Notes: a model not told the origin generated them from the sequence alone. A DNA stretch of 64,000 bases from Ravibacter arvi (GCF_039540405.1 NZ_BAABEY010000033.1:173947-237946), one strand, 5' to 3'. Counted from the stretch's first letter, positions 46,601 through 53,385 are shown. A program made the numbers and translations.

Positions 46601-47393
46601 AACTTTCATTATTGGAAAATGTACAGCGGGTGAGTACCGGATTTGAATTGATATTGAACAATCCGCCGCCGCCGCCGCTGGAATTAGTACTTGCCTTATT
46701 CCCGGAGAAAATGCAATCGGTAATCGTTGGATTACTGTTAAAATTAGCCATACCGCCGCCGCTGCCTGCCGGGTTCCCACTGTAATGGTAGTTTGATTGG
46801 TTGTTCGAAAATGTGCAGTTGATAAAGACAGGGTTACTGCCTGCATTATATACCCCGCCGCCTTCCCCTTGCGCCTTGTTATTGGTAAAAATGCAGTTTC
46901 GTACCGTGGGAGAAGCGTTGTTGTTATACATGCCGGCGCCATGGTTGGAGAAATCCGGAAGAAGGCCCCCGGTGATGGTAAAACCATCCAGCACGGCGGC
47001 TGTGGTAAGCCCGGTGCCTGTATTGTTGATCACGCGCTGGCGGGTGTTGTACAAGGGTGCATATCCGCGCAGCGTAGTGGTATGGGTTTGCCAGTCACGG
47101 TCTGTAAACGACGGGTTGCCTGTGGCCGGGAAGCCGCCGTAAATTTTCACTCCCTCTTTCATACTGTAACCGTCACCGTTGGCCGGGGCATAAGTTCCTG
47201 CCGCAACCCAAACCTCGTCGCCGGCCGAAGAAGCGTTGATCATGTCCTGGAGGTTACCGGCTGCATTAGTCCAGCTGTTGGTACCATTGCCCGTTCCGCC
47301 AGGTTTTACATAGCGGATGGTTTGGGCATGAATATGAAAGCTGCAAACAGAAAGAGCCGACAAGCATACAAGAATGCGCAGCATTTTGTTCAT
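40650..47393 (-). CDS. Giant surface adhesin: beta-helix, SprB repeats, rhamnose-lectin-like domains, T9SS tail
   Basis: From the ATG at 47393 (MNKMLRILVCLSALSVCSF) the ~2247-residue protein has a signal peptide. Beta-helix/pectin-lyase-like blocks full of N/G repeats (NNNASPTVRNCIFTNNKAQG, shown in part) fill the first ~900 residues and recur near 1700-2050. Two SUEL/rhamnose-binding-lectin-like domains end in ADPCFGTFKKIAVIL and GDPCSGVAKKLYITL. Between the lectin domains are six SprB-type repeats (ASCFGAHDGSAAI, YLWNTGAATAAI). An Fn3-like segment and a T9SS sorting domain (LAYPNPVKDKVVVEL) close it. SprB is a gliding adhesin in relatives, so binding to glycans or gliding is plausible. The frame extends to 47462 but the ATG at 47393 gives the better signal peptide. 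Confidence 0.87.
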   Translation of the reverse strand: MNKMLRILVCLSALSVCSFHIHAQTIRYVKPGGTGNGTNSWTNAAGNLQDMINASSAGDEVWVAAGTYAPANGDGYSMKEGVKIYGGFPATGNPSFTDRDWQTHTTTLRGYAPLYNTRQRVINNTGTGLTTAAVLDGFTITGGLLPDFSNHGAGMYNNNASPTVRNCIFTNNKAQGEGGGVYNAGSNPVFINCTFSNNQSNYHYSGNPAGSGGGMANFNSNPTITDCIFSGNKASTNSSGGGGGLFNINSNPVLTRCTFSNNESYLGGGIYNNASEPVLTKCLFLNNKAVNGGAIHNYQCPSMRAVSCTFADNNASSNGGAAYNDGGYYLQTFINCIFYRNLTIGGGGNGDGGAVYNQSSYCKFYNCVLTGNTSANNPAVIYAFDWRNSEVYNTIIYGNSGALARRNSPGEPVVINNSLVQGFSFAPGNPSGNLDGATNPLFTDAANAVGTDGVWGTADDGLQLQPCSPLIGTGNNALATVSTDIMGNTRIRNGRVDIGAYESSYIAASGSTLFVDGNAAASGTGTAWNNPFKTLNDALAAASQCNSIERILVAGGTYYPTGTQNSSDRNATFLIPQRGGIKIYGGYNAVTGARNIAANPVILSGDIGTPGNPADNSYHVMVMTGTQAGADSVVIDGFTITGGNANSVTQHTYNGKLTNQQEGGGLLLRENSEIGSKIAIRNCTISGNAASDAAGLYLWASSALVQQTFITGNTASGSGGGVFIYETSSPRIINCVISKNTAANGGGIYSFNPATALSITNTTISDNTAVTSGNNIYNHSGAAIQMTNSIVWGTNAAKNILNQATLNAAYSDILWPGGVYTGAGNINANPNFRNPAAGDYAPSSCSPVVNTGDNAAVNNAPSGWGTNDISGNPRIFENVVDMGAYELQMAAGAPPFSITTPSPQSICIGSGFPELRLKGENGRLCFMVPDGTTQTITAPAGTVFSEVIFASFGTATGDCSTGFTIGSCHAANSRSVVEGLALGKNSFTIGSAAFGADPCFGTFKKIAVILAYTYQTTYTWTNNNTNIGLAAAGTGDIPAFTPANAGTATISVTATNNGCLLAPTLFTYTVNPTPSVVTQQADASCFGAHDGSAAITTVSSGTAPFTYSWTNSSSNTAKADNLAAGTYTCTISDVKGCSVVKTFTITQPALLTANISQTNIKCSGDNTGSAAILDINGGTGPYTYLWNTGAATAAIGNLTAGTYTCTITDAHDCTIVRSATVTQPAPLGASTTQTDVSCFGGNNGDASVNAGGGASPYTYLWNTGATTASIAGLTAGDYSCTIKDANGCAITRNITVRQPDLLTAVLNKTDVNCYDAASATASVTADGGTFPYTYLWNTGAVTASITNLTAGNYSCTITDHNGCQMVKNTIINNPVNPFLTTALTVDQQVSCHDGTDGKATVSATGGAGSYTYQWSTGATGLTVSGLAAGAYTCTIADGSGCEVTRSVTITQPSRLEATISKLNADCDGGSASVTASGGTAPYTYLWNNGGTNTEIVNLATGDYTCSVTDAKGCVVTDEVTITDVQLIAPVASKSVCLGSRSPVVPFASPGITGGSSMCVILNEGQTQTISAPAGQVFGAVSFASYGNASGNCTDGFAIGSCHAANSRSVIENLALGKNSFTVTASNAVFGDPCSGVAKKLYITLVHTDPEASSSTYSYSWTNDNPSIGLPASGTGTFIPSFTPLAAGVANITLTASLNGCAISQASTFMYTVVDKESLYVDGSVGASGDGKSWGTAFKTLQEALAATGNPSQCGIGSILVAAGVYTPPVGQSFYMVEGVKILGGYPNGGGERDISHNKTILKANDDSYIIFNEGNGLTDAALLDGFTLSGTDRSVYPAIYNYYVSPTISHCVFTHNKGGALYNYAAYGSEAMTISHCVFSDNGSAGYTTTGGIENWESWVLIANCLFSENVAHVGGAVVSYYTEGTVVNCTFYHNSSVNNDYPSHAMYNESSSFLMANNIFAGHGGHSVLDRYGVANIKNSLIEDGAYTNYSATEKANIQAAPQFTDTTNPVGPDGIWGTADDGLRLKSASPAINSGNNAILSSPGLSGIAKDLAGNPRLVGTTIDMGAYESPDGALPVRWISFAGRLNDLHRAVLTWKTEESDVSHYQVERSANGRDFRIIGTVTAGAAGSGSYSFTDPARVFGGVYYRIRQIDTDGTFSYSRIISLNYPGRSRLLAYPNPVKDKVVVELGSEYTGTRVKVVSTAGIVLQQAEVKEEVITLDISSYASGIYLLQLRDGKTVKLVKE

Positions 47394-47465
47394 ACAGATA
47401 GGGAGGGTTAGGATTAACAGCGTAAAGGTAGCTCGCTCCACAACCTGTCCAGGGAATACCAAGCC

Positions 47466-47503
47466 AAAACTTTGTCCGGTTTTACAAAACCGGACAAAGT
47501 TTT
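47466..47503. terminator. Strong 18-bp-arm hairpin, probable terminator of CRP/AraC-type gene
   Basis: AAAACTTTGTCCGGTTTT (47466-47483) is exactly complementary to 47486-47503, with a two-base loop. Both sides have A/T runs, so it could stop transcription in either direction. It lies 20 bases after the stop of the regulator gene (minus) and upstream of the adhesin, insulating the two. Confidence 0.75.
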
Positions 47504-47523
47504 ATTGGAGAGATCTGCCGGGT

Positions 47524-48516
47524 TTAGTGCTGAATACGCGGCTGCACTGTCTGTGGTAATTGCAGCGAGGCGCGGTATTGAGCGGGGGTCATGCCCGCGA
47601 TTTTTTTAAAGGCATTGTAAAATGCGCTCCTGGCCGAAAAACCCGATTTTTTAGCCAATGTTTCGATGGTGTAGCTGTGCATCAGCTGGCTGTCGGCAAT
47701 GTGCCTTTGTACGTTTTCTACACGATGGCGGTTTATAAAATCTGTAAATGTCAGCTGGTAGGAGTGGTTGAAAATCGAGGATAGTTTGTGGGAAGGTATC
47801 GATAAATCCTCTGCCATTTTTTTCAGGCTCAGATCAGGTATTTTATACATTTCCTGACGGACGATATAATCTTCAATTTTCTGGCACCAGGCTTCGGTTT
47901 CCCTGTCCCGCTGCTGAGAAAGCTGGTGCTGTTTCTGTACCTTCTGCAGCGTCGGTAGCTTCATATCCAGCATTGAAGCTACCAGATCGAGGGGGAGCCT
48001 TTCTATGTAGCCGGGTTTGGTTTCCATAAAGTACAAATAGCGCTCTTTGGCGTTGCCCATTCTTATGATATGGGCGCGCTCCTGTGCATCGGAATAGTAT
48101 TTTTCCACCATTACCCTAAAGAGGAAGTTCAGGTCGAAATGGCTGAGGAACAATTTCTTCAGGATGTCGTTGTGAATGGCGATCAGTTCCGAATCTTCCA
48201 CTGCTATGATAGCCTCCTTGGACGGCTTGGCTCCATGCAGCCCCGAAATGGAGCTTACAAATTCGTTATCGATGGAAATATAGGTGACAATTTTTTTTCC
48301 CTGGTGGCTGGTTTGTCCCATGAGGGCGCCCCGCTTTATGAAGTACATGTACCGGCAGTGCTCTCCTTCATTCAGCAGCACATTGCCTTTTTTTACCCGC
48401 AGGCCCACCGCGTTTTCATAAAAAGCCTTGCTCAGCTCTTTGCTAACCGGGTAGATAAAACCTAAAATTCCTAAAATATACGATACGTCTTCCCTGGATG
48501 CTTTCTGAGTGTTCAT
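47524..48516 (-). CDS. CRP-like cyclic-nucleotide-type sensor fused to AraC HTH
   Basis: The protein (~330 residues from the ATG at 48516, MNTQKASRED) has a cNMP-binding beta-roll (LLNEGEHCRYMYFIKRGALMG), a helical linker, then a C-terminal AraC-type double HTH (KKMAEDLSIPSHKLSSIFNHS; LAKKSGFSARSAFYNAFKKI, quoted in part). A TATTTTTG element at 48543-48550 lies inside the longer open frame to 48612, so the shorter start is preferred. The key Arg-Ser pocket for cAMP was not evident, so it may bind another ligand. It is a regulator of unknown target; the adhesin gene downstream is separated by a strong terminator. Confidence 0.8.
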   Translation of the reverse strand: MNTQKASREDVSYILGILGFIYPVSKELSKAFYENAVGLRVKKGNVLLNEGEHCRYMYFIKRGALMGQTSHQGKKIVTYISIDNEFVSSISGLHGAKPSKEAIIAVEDSELIAIHNDILKKLFLSHFDLNFLFRVMVEKYYSDAQERAHIIRMGNAKERYLYFMETKPGYIERLPLDLVASMLDMKLPTLQKVQKQHQLSQQRDRETEAWCQKIEDYIVRQEMYKIPDLSLKKMAEDLSIPSHKLSSIFNHSYQLTFTDFINRHRVENVQRHIADSQLMHSYTIETLAKKSGFSARSAFYNAFKKIAGMTPAQYRASLQLPQTVQPRIQH

Positions 48517-48542
48517 AACGTTGAAATAGAAGAGATAGAGGG

Positions 48543-48550
48543 CAAAAATA
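48543..48550 (-). promoter_or_regulatory. -7 promoter element (TATTTTTG) of CRP/AraC-type gene
   Basis: TATTTTTG matches TAnnTTTG and ends 26 bases before the ATG at 48516. It makes the start at 48612 unlikely. No clear -33 TTG at the standard distance. Confidence 0.4.
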
Positions 48551-48564
48551 AGGAATATGCGGAC

Positions 48565-48607
48565 CACAGAGGCCACTAAATACACGAAGTTTTTGATAGC
48601 CTCTGTG
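48565..48607. repeat. Inverted repeat CACAGAGGC ... GCCTCTGTG
   Basis: Nine-base perfect arms (48565-48573 and 48599-48607) with a 25-base spacer lie just upstream of the regulator promoter. Similar CACAGAGG palindromes are common dispersed intergenic repeats in bacterial genomes. The role here is unknown. Confidence 0.4.
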
Positions 48608-48705
48608 TGCACTGCGCTTTTTGCGGTTTTTATTCAACTATCAACGCCGGATAGGGGCGCGGGGATGTCAAAAAACATCCCCACCAAGGCGGTCCTGCCA
48701 TAAAA

Positions 48706-49059
48706 TTACGCTGACCAAACGGCCAGCTCGTTGCCGTCAGGATCCACGAACTGAAAGCGCCTGCCGCCCGGGAAGCTGAATATGTCCTGCGCTAACACAC
48801 CGCCTGCTGCCAAAACCTTTTCCCGGGTATTTTCCAGATCATCGGAATAGAGTACTACGAGGATACTTCCTTTGACCGGCTTTCCGGTAGTGAAGCCTCC
48901 GTCTACATACTCGCCCGAAAAGGCCGTATAGTTTGGGCCGTAATCGGTAAACACCCAATTAAAGGCCGTAGTATAAAAGTTTTTGATCCTTTCGGTATCT
49001 GCTGTAAGGAATTCAATGTACTGGATCTGCTCGTGTTTGAGTTTTTGTGGGTTTTCCAT
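48706..49059 (-). CDS. VOC-family (glyoxalase/bleomycin resistance-like) protein
   Basis: The 117-residue protein shows the paired beta-alpha-beta-beta-beta modules of the vicinal oxygen chelate fold: QYIEFLTADTERIKNFYTTA, then ILVVLYSDDLENTREKV and FPGGRRFQFVDPDGNELAVW (quoted in part). The size fits a single-domain member that works as a dimer. The metal ligands are not all obvious: a Glu near the C-terminus is present, but the expected His is not. Members of this family include glyoxalases, dioxygenases and antibiotic-binding proteins, so a specific function cannot be assigned. It stands alone between the regulator and the YdeI-family gene. Confidence 0.85.
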   Translation of the reverse strand: MENPQKLKHEQIQYIEFLTADTERIKNFYTTAFNWVFTDYGPNYTAFSGEYVDGGFTTGKPVKGSILVVLYSDDLENTREKVLAAGGVLAQDIFSFPGGRRFQFVDPDGNELAVWSA

Positions 49060-49233
49060 AAGATAAAAATTTAGCAGCTAAGATTTGGATTAATAATAGC
49101 GAAAGCGATTTACTAATACAATTGTGAAAAGGAGGGTGAGCACCGGCACGGATGGCCTAAGTATAGTAGTATAGTCACCGGGAAGCTGTGAACCGGCTTG
49201 ATGGTACTACCAACGCAGACAACAATAAATAGA

Positions 49234-49809
49234 CTAATTAATTTGTAGTGATTTTTGCCTCGCATTTTCTACAACTTCCTGAACGCGCTTTTGCCGGGTT
49301 TCCGGTCGTTTGGCAAGGGCAATCCGGCCTAACATTAGTTTTCTTGTCGATTTACTCAAACTCAGGAAATAGTCCTTTGAGCCCTTATACTTTTCGAGCG
49401 CTTCTTCTAAATCGTTCGGGAGTATCAGCTCTTCTACTTCGTCTAAAATTGTCCAGGAACCGTTTTGTTTTGCGATTTCAATGCTTTCGAAACCTGCTTT
49501 TGCCATCCTTTTACTGTCAATGAGCTTTTTGATTTTTTCTTTGTTGATTTTTGACCAGTTGCTCTTAAGTTTACGTTTGCTAAAAAGCTGCATAAACGAA
49601 GAATCGTCAATCCTTTTTTTTGTGCTGTCAATCCAACCAAAGCACAGCGCTTCGTCAACGGCTTCACTCCAGCTTATGGATGGGATCTTAGACCTTTTTG
49701 TGTAATAAACAACCCAAACGGATTGTTTGGACCGGTGGTTCTTTTTTAGCCATTGCCTCCAATCTTTCTGATTTTGAGGGGAATATGTATCTACTTCCTT
49801 GTTAAGCAT
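49234..49809 (-). CDS. YdeI/OmpD-associated family protein
   Basis: The 191-residue protein contains the family core: WRQWLKKNHRSKQSVWVVYY, SWSEAVDEALCFGWIDSTKK and RKLKSNWSKINKEKI, with a C-terminal helical segment rich in Lys/Arg (LAKRPETRQKRVQEVVENA). YdeI-like proteins are small cytosolic proteins reported to affect resistance to bacteriocins or envelope stress in some Gram-negatives; the biochemical role is unclear. Low GC content sets it slightly apart. A perfect 16-bp palindrome (49827-49842) lies 18 bases before the start and may be its operator. Confidence 0.85.
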   Translation of the reverse strand: MLNKEVDTYSPQNQKDWRQWLKKNHRSKQSVWVVYYTKRSKIPSISWSEAVDEALCFGWIDSTKKRIDDSSFMQLFSKRKLKSNWSKINKEKIKKLIDSKRMAKAGFESIEIAKQNGSWTILDEVEELILPNDLEEALEKYKGSKDYFLSLSKSTRKLMLGRIALAKRPETRQKRVQEVVENARQKSLQIN

Positions 49810-49826
49810 TCCGGTTCGTCATTTTT

Positions 49827-49842
49827 ATTCTTATATAAGAAT
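49827..49842. promoter_or_regulatory. Perfect 16-bp palindrome before YdeI-family gene
   Basis: ATTCTTATATAAGAAT is perfectly self-complementary and lies 18 bases upstream of the start at 49809. It may be an operator overlapping the promoter. No protein can be assigned to it. Confidence 0.4.
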
Positions 49843-50134
49843 GATTAGATGCAAACTTACGCCTGCCAGGTGACAGCCTTATGTCAGGGGGCAAAAACTC
49901 CCGACACAATTTTCTGCCGGTGCTGATACCCCTATTTTTCCATCGCAAGTAAAACCTCCTCCGGCGTTTTGCTATATTCGATTAATGTATATTGAACGGT
50001 GATGGGTTTGGTATTACGCAATAACGGTCCTGGCTGGCGGCGTAGCCGGCGGAATCGTAAACGCGCATCGGGCGATCTTTCGACCCGAGGGGGAGAGGTT
50101 TGTCGAAGCAGCCGGAATAATTGTCATTGGTCTA

Positions 50135-50150
50135 GTCTGGTTTGTCTTGT
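50135..50150 (+). promoter_or_regulatory. GntR-type operator candidate 1 (autoregulatory)
   Basis: GTCTGGTTTGTCTTGT shares CTGGTYTGTNTT with two other sites (51239-51254 and 53370-53385). Its TTG at 50147-50149 serves as the -33 box of the GntR gene promoter, so binding would block transcription. Confidence 0.5.
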
Positions 50151-50167
50151 CTGCCGAAAATTATTTA

Positions 50168-50175
50168 TACTTTTG
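50168..50175 (+). promoter_or_regulatory. -7 promoter element (TACTTTTG) of GntR gene
   Basis: TACTTTTG matches TAnnTTTG and is 18 bases after the TTG -33 box at 50147-50149. It implies transcription from about 50182, so translation begins at GTG 50211 or ATG 50247, not at the earlier open-frame start. Confidence 0.55.
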
Positions 50176-50210
50176 TTCGAAATTCAGGTCTCATACAATC
50201 GTTGCCGTCA

Positions 50211-51221
50211 GTGAACCAGGAGTATACTATTCAGGACAAAGCCAGGATGAAATATCTGCAGCTCGCCGAGTCAATTATCACGCAGATCAAAAGCGGGGAG
50301 CTCAATATCGGAGATCAGCTTCCTTCGGTGAACCAGTTATCGTTGTCTTACGGCATGAGCAAGAGCACGGTACTGATGGGCTTGAACCACTTAAGTGAGA
50401 AAGGTATAATAGAGGCGGTATACCGGAAGGGGTACTTTGTCAGGAAAAGCAGTGTGGACCATGATCACCGTGTTTTTTTCCTTATGGACAAGATTACGGT
50501 TTTTAAGGAAGAGCTCTACCAGGCTTTTTTCAACCAGCTGAAAGACCGTGCGGATATAGATGTGTACTTCCACAATCACAACTACCGTATTTTTGAAAGG
50601 CTTATCCTTGAAAACCTGCACAACTATACGCATTTCGTGATCATACCGATCCTGAAGGAAGACGTAACCGGGGTGCTCAACCAGATTCCGCCCGACAGGC
50701 GGATCATCCTCGACTATAACCAGGAAGGGCTGACCGGCAATTATTCGTCGGTCTACCAGGATTTTGCCGGCGACCTGTATTCTGCGCTCCGCGAAGTACG
50801 TGACCGAATTGAAAAATACCGGCGCCTGGTGCTGGTATTGCCCGAGAATATCTACTACGGCCACCTGGTCAGGGAAGGGTTCGAGAAATACTGCGCCGAA
50901 TTCGGGCAGGCCAGCGCTATCATCTCCAAAGTGAGCGAAGACAATTTTTCTCCCGGCGATGTCTATATCACGCTCAACCGCTACGATATAGACGACGTTA
51001 ATATCATAAAGGAGGTTCACAGGCGCAGGCTGCAACTGGGGAAGGACGTGGGCTTGATTTCGTACAATGACCTCTACATGAAAGAAGTGCTGGAAGGCGG
51101 CATTACGGTGATCAGTGCTGATTTTACGCGGATGGGGGAGGCCGCCGCCGCCCTGATCAATGAAAACAGGATTGCCAAGATCAAGAGTCCCAGCAAACTG
51201 ATCATCCGGTCGTCGTTGTAA
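50211..51221 (+). CDS. GntR-family regulator with sugar-binding-protein-like effector domain
   Basis: The protein has an N-terminal GntR winged helix (YLQLAESIITQIKSGEL, QLPSVNQLSLSYGMSKSTV) followed by a ~260-residue domain resembling periplasmic-binding/LacI-type sensors (FVIIPILKED, RRLVLVLPENIYYGHLVREG, VGLISYNDLYMKEVLEGG). Such GntR proteins in Bacteroidota sense a sugar and control polysaccharide-utilization loci. Start: the promoter elements leave GTG 50211 (VNQEYTIQ) or ATG 50247 (MKYLQ); the latter begins almost at the HTH. It is the first gene of the locus, and shared operator-like sites lie at its own promoter, before the sialidase-like gene and before susC, so it probably represses them and itself until the inducer binds. 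Confidence 0.85.
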   Translation: MNQEYTIQDKARMKYLQLAESIITQIKSGELNIGDQLPSVNQLSLSYGMSKSTVLMGLNHLSEKGIIEAVYRKGYFVRKSSVDHDHRVFFLMDKITVFKEELYQAFFNQLKDRADIDVYFHNHNYRIFERLILENLHNYTHFVIIPILKEDVTGVLNQIPPDRRIILDYNQEGLTGNYSSVYQDFAGDLYSALREVRDRIEKYRRLVLVLPENIYYGHLVREGFEKYCAEFGQASAIISKVSEDNFSPGDVYITLNRYDIDDVNIIKEVHRRRLQLGKDVGLISYNDLYMKEVLEGGITVISADFTRMGEAAAALINENRIAKIKSPSKLIIRSSL

Positions 51222-51238
51222 TTTTTTTCAATAATCTG

Positions 51239-51254
51239 TACTGGTTTGTATTGG
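51239..51254 (+). promoter_or_regulatory. GntR-type operator candidate 2
   Basis: TACTGGTTTGTATTGG matches site 1 and site 3. Its TTG (51251-51253) lies 19 bases before the -7 element TATATTTG (51273-51280), the same register as in the GntR promoter. Confidence 0.55.
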
Positions 51255-51272
51255 TTTGGTCGATATTGTCAA

Positions 51273-51280
51273 TATATTTG
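51273..51280 (+). promoter_or_regulatory. -7 promoter element (TATATTTG) of sialidase-like gene
   Basis: TATATTTG matches TAnnTTTG with a 19-base spacer to the TTG -33 box in the operator. It lies 127 bases before the ATG at 51407, giving a long leader. Confidence 0.55.
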
Positions 51281-51406
51281 TATCGAATGGCATAAAAATC
51301 AGATCTTGTGTGATAATATGAGCACTGTCGGATGCGTAGCGGCAGTTTACCCCATTTCTGGTTTGGTCTGTTCTATTTTTAGTTTGACCCTAACTTTACC
51401 TGACCC

Positions 51407-52576
51407 ATGAGTTGTAACCGTTTTTCGGGTGTTGTTCTTTACCTGATTTTCCTTACCGGGATAACCCCGGAATTGCCCGCGCAGGAAAAAAGCCTTTTTA
51501 CTATTCCTGAAACCGTTACTGCTCAAATGCTGATGGATCACAAAAGCCTGGAAGGGAAGAACTATCTTGCCTTTCCCGCCTTGCTGAGACTGAGCGACGA
51601 GCAGGTGCTGGTTACTTTCAAGCGTGGCACCTCCCATGGCTCGGACCGGGAAGCTGATTGTGATGCGCTGGTATTGAATACGGTAACCAACCGCGTAACC
51701 GATCATTTCAGGCTAGGGAGCATTCCCGCTAAAAAATTCCAGCTGACCGTGCCGGTGAAAACCGCCGACGGGACCGTCCGCCTGTATACCGATATGCAAA
51801 ACCAGGGCCAGGATAACAAAAATTACCGCGAAGGCATGCACTTTTCTGTCCTGGAGAAGGACGGCAGGAGCGCGCAAGCCTGGAAAAAGCTGCCCGAGAT
51901 AGGCGGGATCGAATATGGCTACCCGTTCGACTTCATAGTCGAGGGGAAAACCGTCTATATGCTCGCTATGTCTTTCGGCTACCGTCCGGGAAGCACCTGG
52001 TCGGTGGCGGTACTGCGCTCCGACGACGGAGCGGCTACCTGGAAGTTTGTAAAAGATATAACGGCGGCGCTGGGCGGTGGCCCTATTAACGAAAGCAGCT
52101 TTGTAAGGGCGGGAAATGACTTTCTGGTTGTCTGCAGAGGGTACCCGGGACAAAGTACGCGAATTGCCCGGTTCGATTCCCGGTTTAACCTGCTGAAAGT
52201 TGCCGACCTTACGGGGAGCGATAAGGCGCTGAGCAATTACATCGGGTGGCCCCGTATTTTCCTGAGAGATGGACAGGTGTACGTGCTGGGCAGGATCTGG
52301 CCCAACCTGACCGGGCAGCCCTCGCATTCCAAAGGTATGGAAAACAGCAGGTTGGGGCTGATCCGTATCGATCCCGCAACGCTGACGATAAAAAACGTGT
52401 CGCTGCTGGACAATGCAGATGGGTTGCTTCCGGTTAAAGACGGTTATTACGCCGCGCCCTACTGGCAGACAGTTGGTGAGGAAACCTGGTTCAATACGGT
52501 CACTTACCGTTCGCTGGGAACGGCTGATGCGCCTGATATTATCCGTTTTGCGTTCCTCTGGGAGGAAGTAAAATAA
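51407..52576 (+). CDS. Secreted BNR/sialidase-like protein
   Basis: The 389-residue protein has a signal peptide (GVVLYLIFLTGITPELPAQ) and a six-bladed-propeller pattern of the sialidase superfamily, with an Asp-box-like motif LRSDDGAATW and further blades (YLAFPALLRLSDEQVLVTF, FVRAGNDFLVVCRG; RIFLRDGQVYVLGRIW). Some arginines could form a carboxylate-binding triad, but I could not place them with confidence, so it may be a sialidase, another exo-glycosidase, or an inactive binding propeller. It is three bases from the alpha/beta-hydrolase gene and belongs to the GntR-controlled locus. Periplasmic location is expected. Confidence 0.78.
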   Translation: MSCNRFSGVVLYLIFLTGITPELPAQEKSLFTIPETVTAQMLMDHKSLEGKNYLAFPALLRLSDEQVLVTFKRGTSHGSDREADCDALVLNTVTNRVTDHFRLGSIPAKKFQLTVPVKTADGTVRLYTDMQNQGQDNKNYREGMHFSVLEKDGRSAQAWKKLPEIGGIEYGYPFDFIVEGKTVYMLAMSFGYRPGSTWSVAVLRSDDGAATWKFVKDITAALGGGPINESSFVRAGNDFLVVCRGYPGQSTRIARFDSRFNLLKVADLTGSDKALSNYIGWPRIFLRDGQVYVLGRIWPNLTGQPSHSKGMENSRLGLIRIDPATLTIKNVSLLDNADGLLPVKDGYYAAPYWQTVGEETWFNTVTYRSLGTADAPDIIRFAFLWEEVK

Positions 52577-52578
52577 AT

Positions 52579-53349
52579 ATGGGCAGGTATTTCGTCTTCT
52601 GTCTCATGCTGTTTGAGGTGGTTTCCGCCGGCGCACAGGGAGTCACCGGGCGTTTCGAAATGCTGAACGGCCGCCAGGTGTACATCGCCTGGAAAGGGGA
52701 ATTGCGCCACAGGCCGGTCCCGGTGCTGCTGGCACTTCACGGAAGCGGGAGATCAGCTGAAAGTTATGCCCCTGGTTCCGGGCAAAGTGTACCGTTTTAT
52801 GTCCGCCAAAGGGATCTTGCCTTGCAAGCGGGCTATTTGTTTGTGTCGATCTCCAACGGGAGCGACACCTGGGGAACCGACGCCGGTATGCAGGCAATCC
52901 TCGACCTGGTCCGCTTCGTAAAAAAAGCGTACGGGGTGGAAGAAAAGTGGACCCTCTGGGCCAGTTCGGCCGGTGGTGTTATGCTGGGGCGTATCATCAG
53001 GTTTCATCCCGGGTTGGTTGGTAAGGCACTGGGAACCTTTCCTGTCTATGATCTGGCCGACAGTTACCAAAACCTGAAAAGCGCACGGGAAGCATGGTCG
53101 TCGCCGGAAGCGTTCAATTCGATCAATCCTGCCGGTTACCCCGGCGCCTTTGTCAAAATTCCGTACCTGGTTTTCCACGGCAAGGCGGATAAGGCCGTTC
53201 CGTTGAACAAGCACTCTGAGCGACTCAGGGACGAGGTAAATGCCCTCGGCGGAAAAGTATCCCTTAAGGTGGTTGACGGAGGTCACAGCACGCAAAACTT
53301 CAACCTTTATGACGACGATCTGATATTGGATTTTCTCAACGCGCCCTGA
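52579..53349 (+). CDS. Secreted alpha/beta hydrolase (esterase/PHB-depolymerase-like)
   Basis: The 256-residue protein has a signal peptide (FVFCLMLFEVVSAGAQ). Core motifs: oxyanion HGSG (54-57), nucleophile region WASSAGG (S130), acid in HGKADKAVP (D204) and catalytic His in VDGGHS (H236), a complete Ser/Asp/His triad in the order expected for the fold. It resembles the small secreted feruloyl-esterase/PHB-depolymerase group that removes acyl groups from polymers. Three bases separate it from the sialidase-like gene, so they are cotranscribed. In this locus it may deacylate the glycan before breakdown. Catalytic prediction is firm, substrate is inferred. Confidence 0.85.
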   Translation: MGRYFVFCLMLFEVVSAGAQGVTGRFEMLNGRQVYIAWKGELRHRPVPVLLALHGSGRSAESYAPGSGQSVPFYVRQRDLALQAGYLFVSISNGSDTWGTDAGMQAILDLVRFVKKAYGVEEKWTLWASSAGGVMLGRIIRFHPGLVGKALGTFPVYDLADSYQNLKSAREAWSSPEAFNSINPAGYPGAFVKIPYLVFHGKADKAVPLNKHSERLRDEVNALGGKVSLKVVDGGHSTQNFNLYDDDLILDFLNAP

Positions 53350-53369
53350 TTTTTATTTTATCTGTACTG

Positions 53370-53385
53370 TACTGGTCTGTTTTAG
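53370..53385 (+). promoter_or_regulatory. GntR-type operator candidate 3
   Basis: TACTGGTCTGTTTTAG matches the other two sites at CTGGTYTGTNTT. It lies 34 bases upstream of the susC start. No clear -7 element follows, so the promoter at this site is uncertain. Confidence 0.48.

Larger units (their letters stand above)
49810..50210. other. Divergent intergenic region before GntR gene
   Basis: The 400-base gap holds the 16-bp palindrome at its left, and the GntR-type operator, -33 and -7 elements at its right. A frame through ~50005-50165 reads like a membrane-protein scrap (LAGGVAGGIVNAHRAIFRPE) without a start codon; it may be a remnant. No other gene is seen. Confidence 0.35.

Noticed and set aside
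47466..47503. Regulatory operator for the adhesin
   Set aside because: The near-perfect hairpin with A/T runs just after the regulator stop fits a terminator better.
52165..52186. A tRNA T-arm-like sequence (CCCGGTTCGATTCCCGG)
   Set aside because: It lies in frame inside the sialidase-like gene (coding ARFDSRF), and no acceptor, D or anticodon arms surround it.
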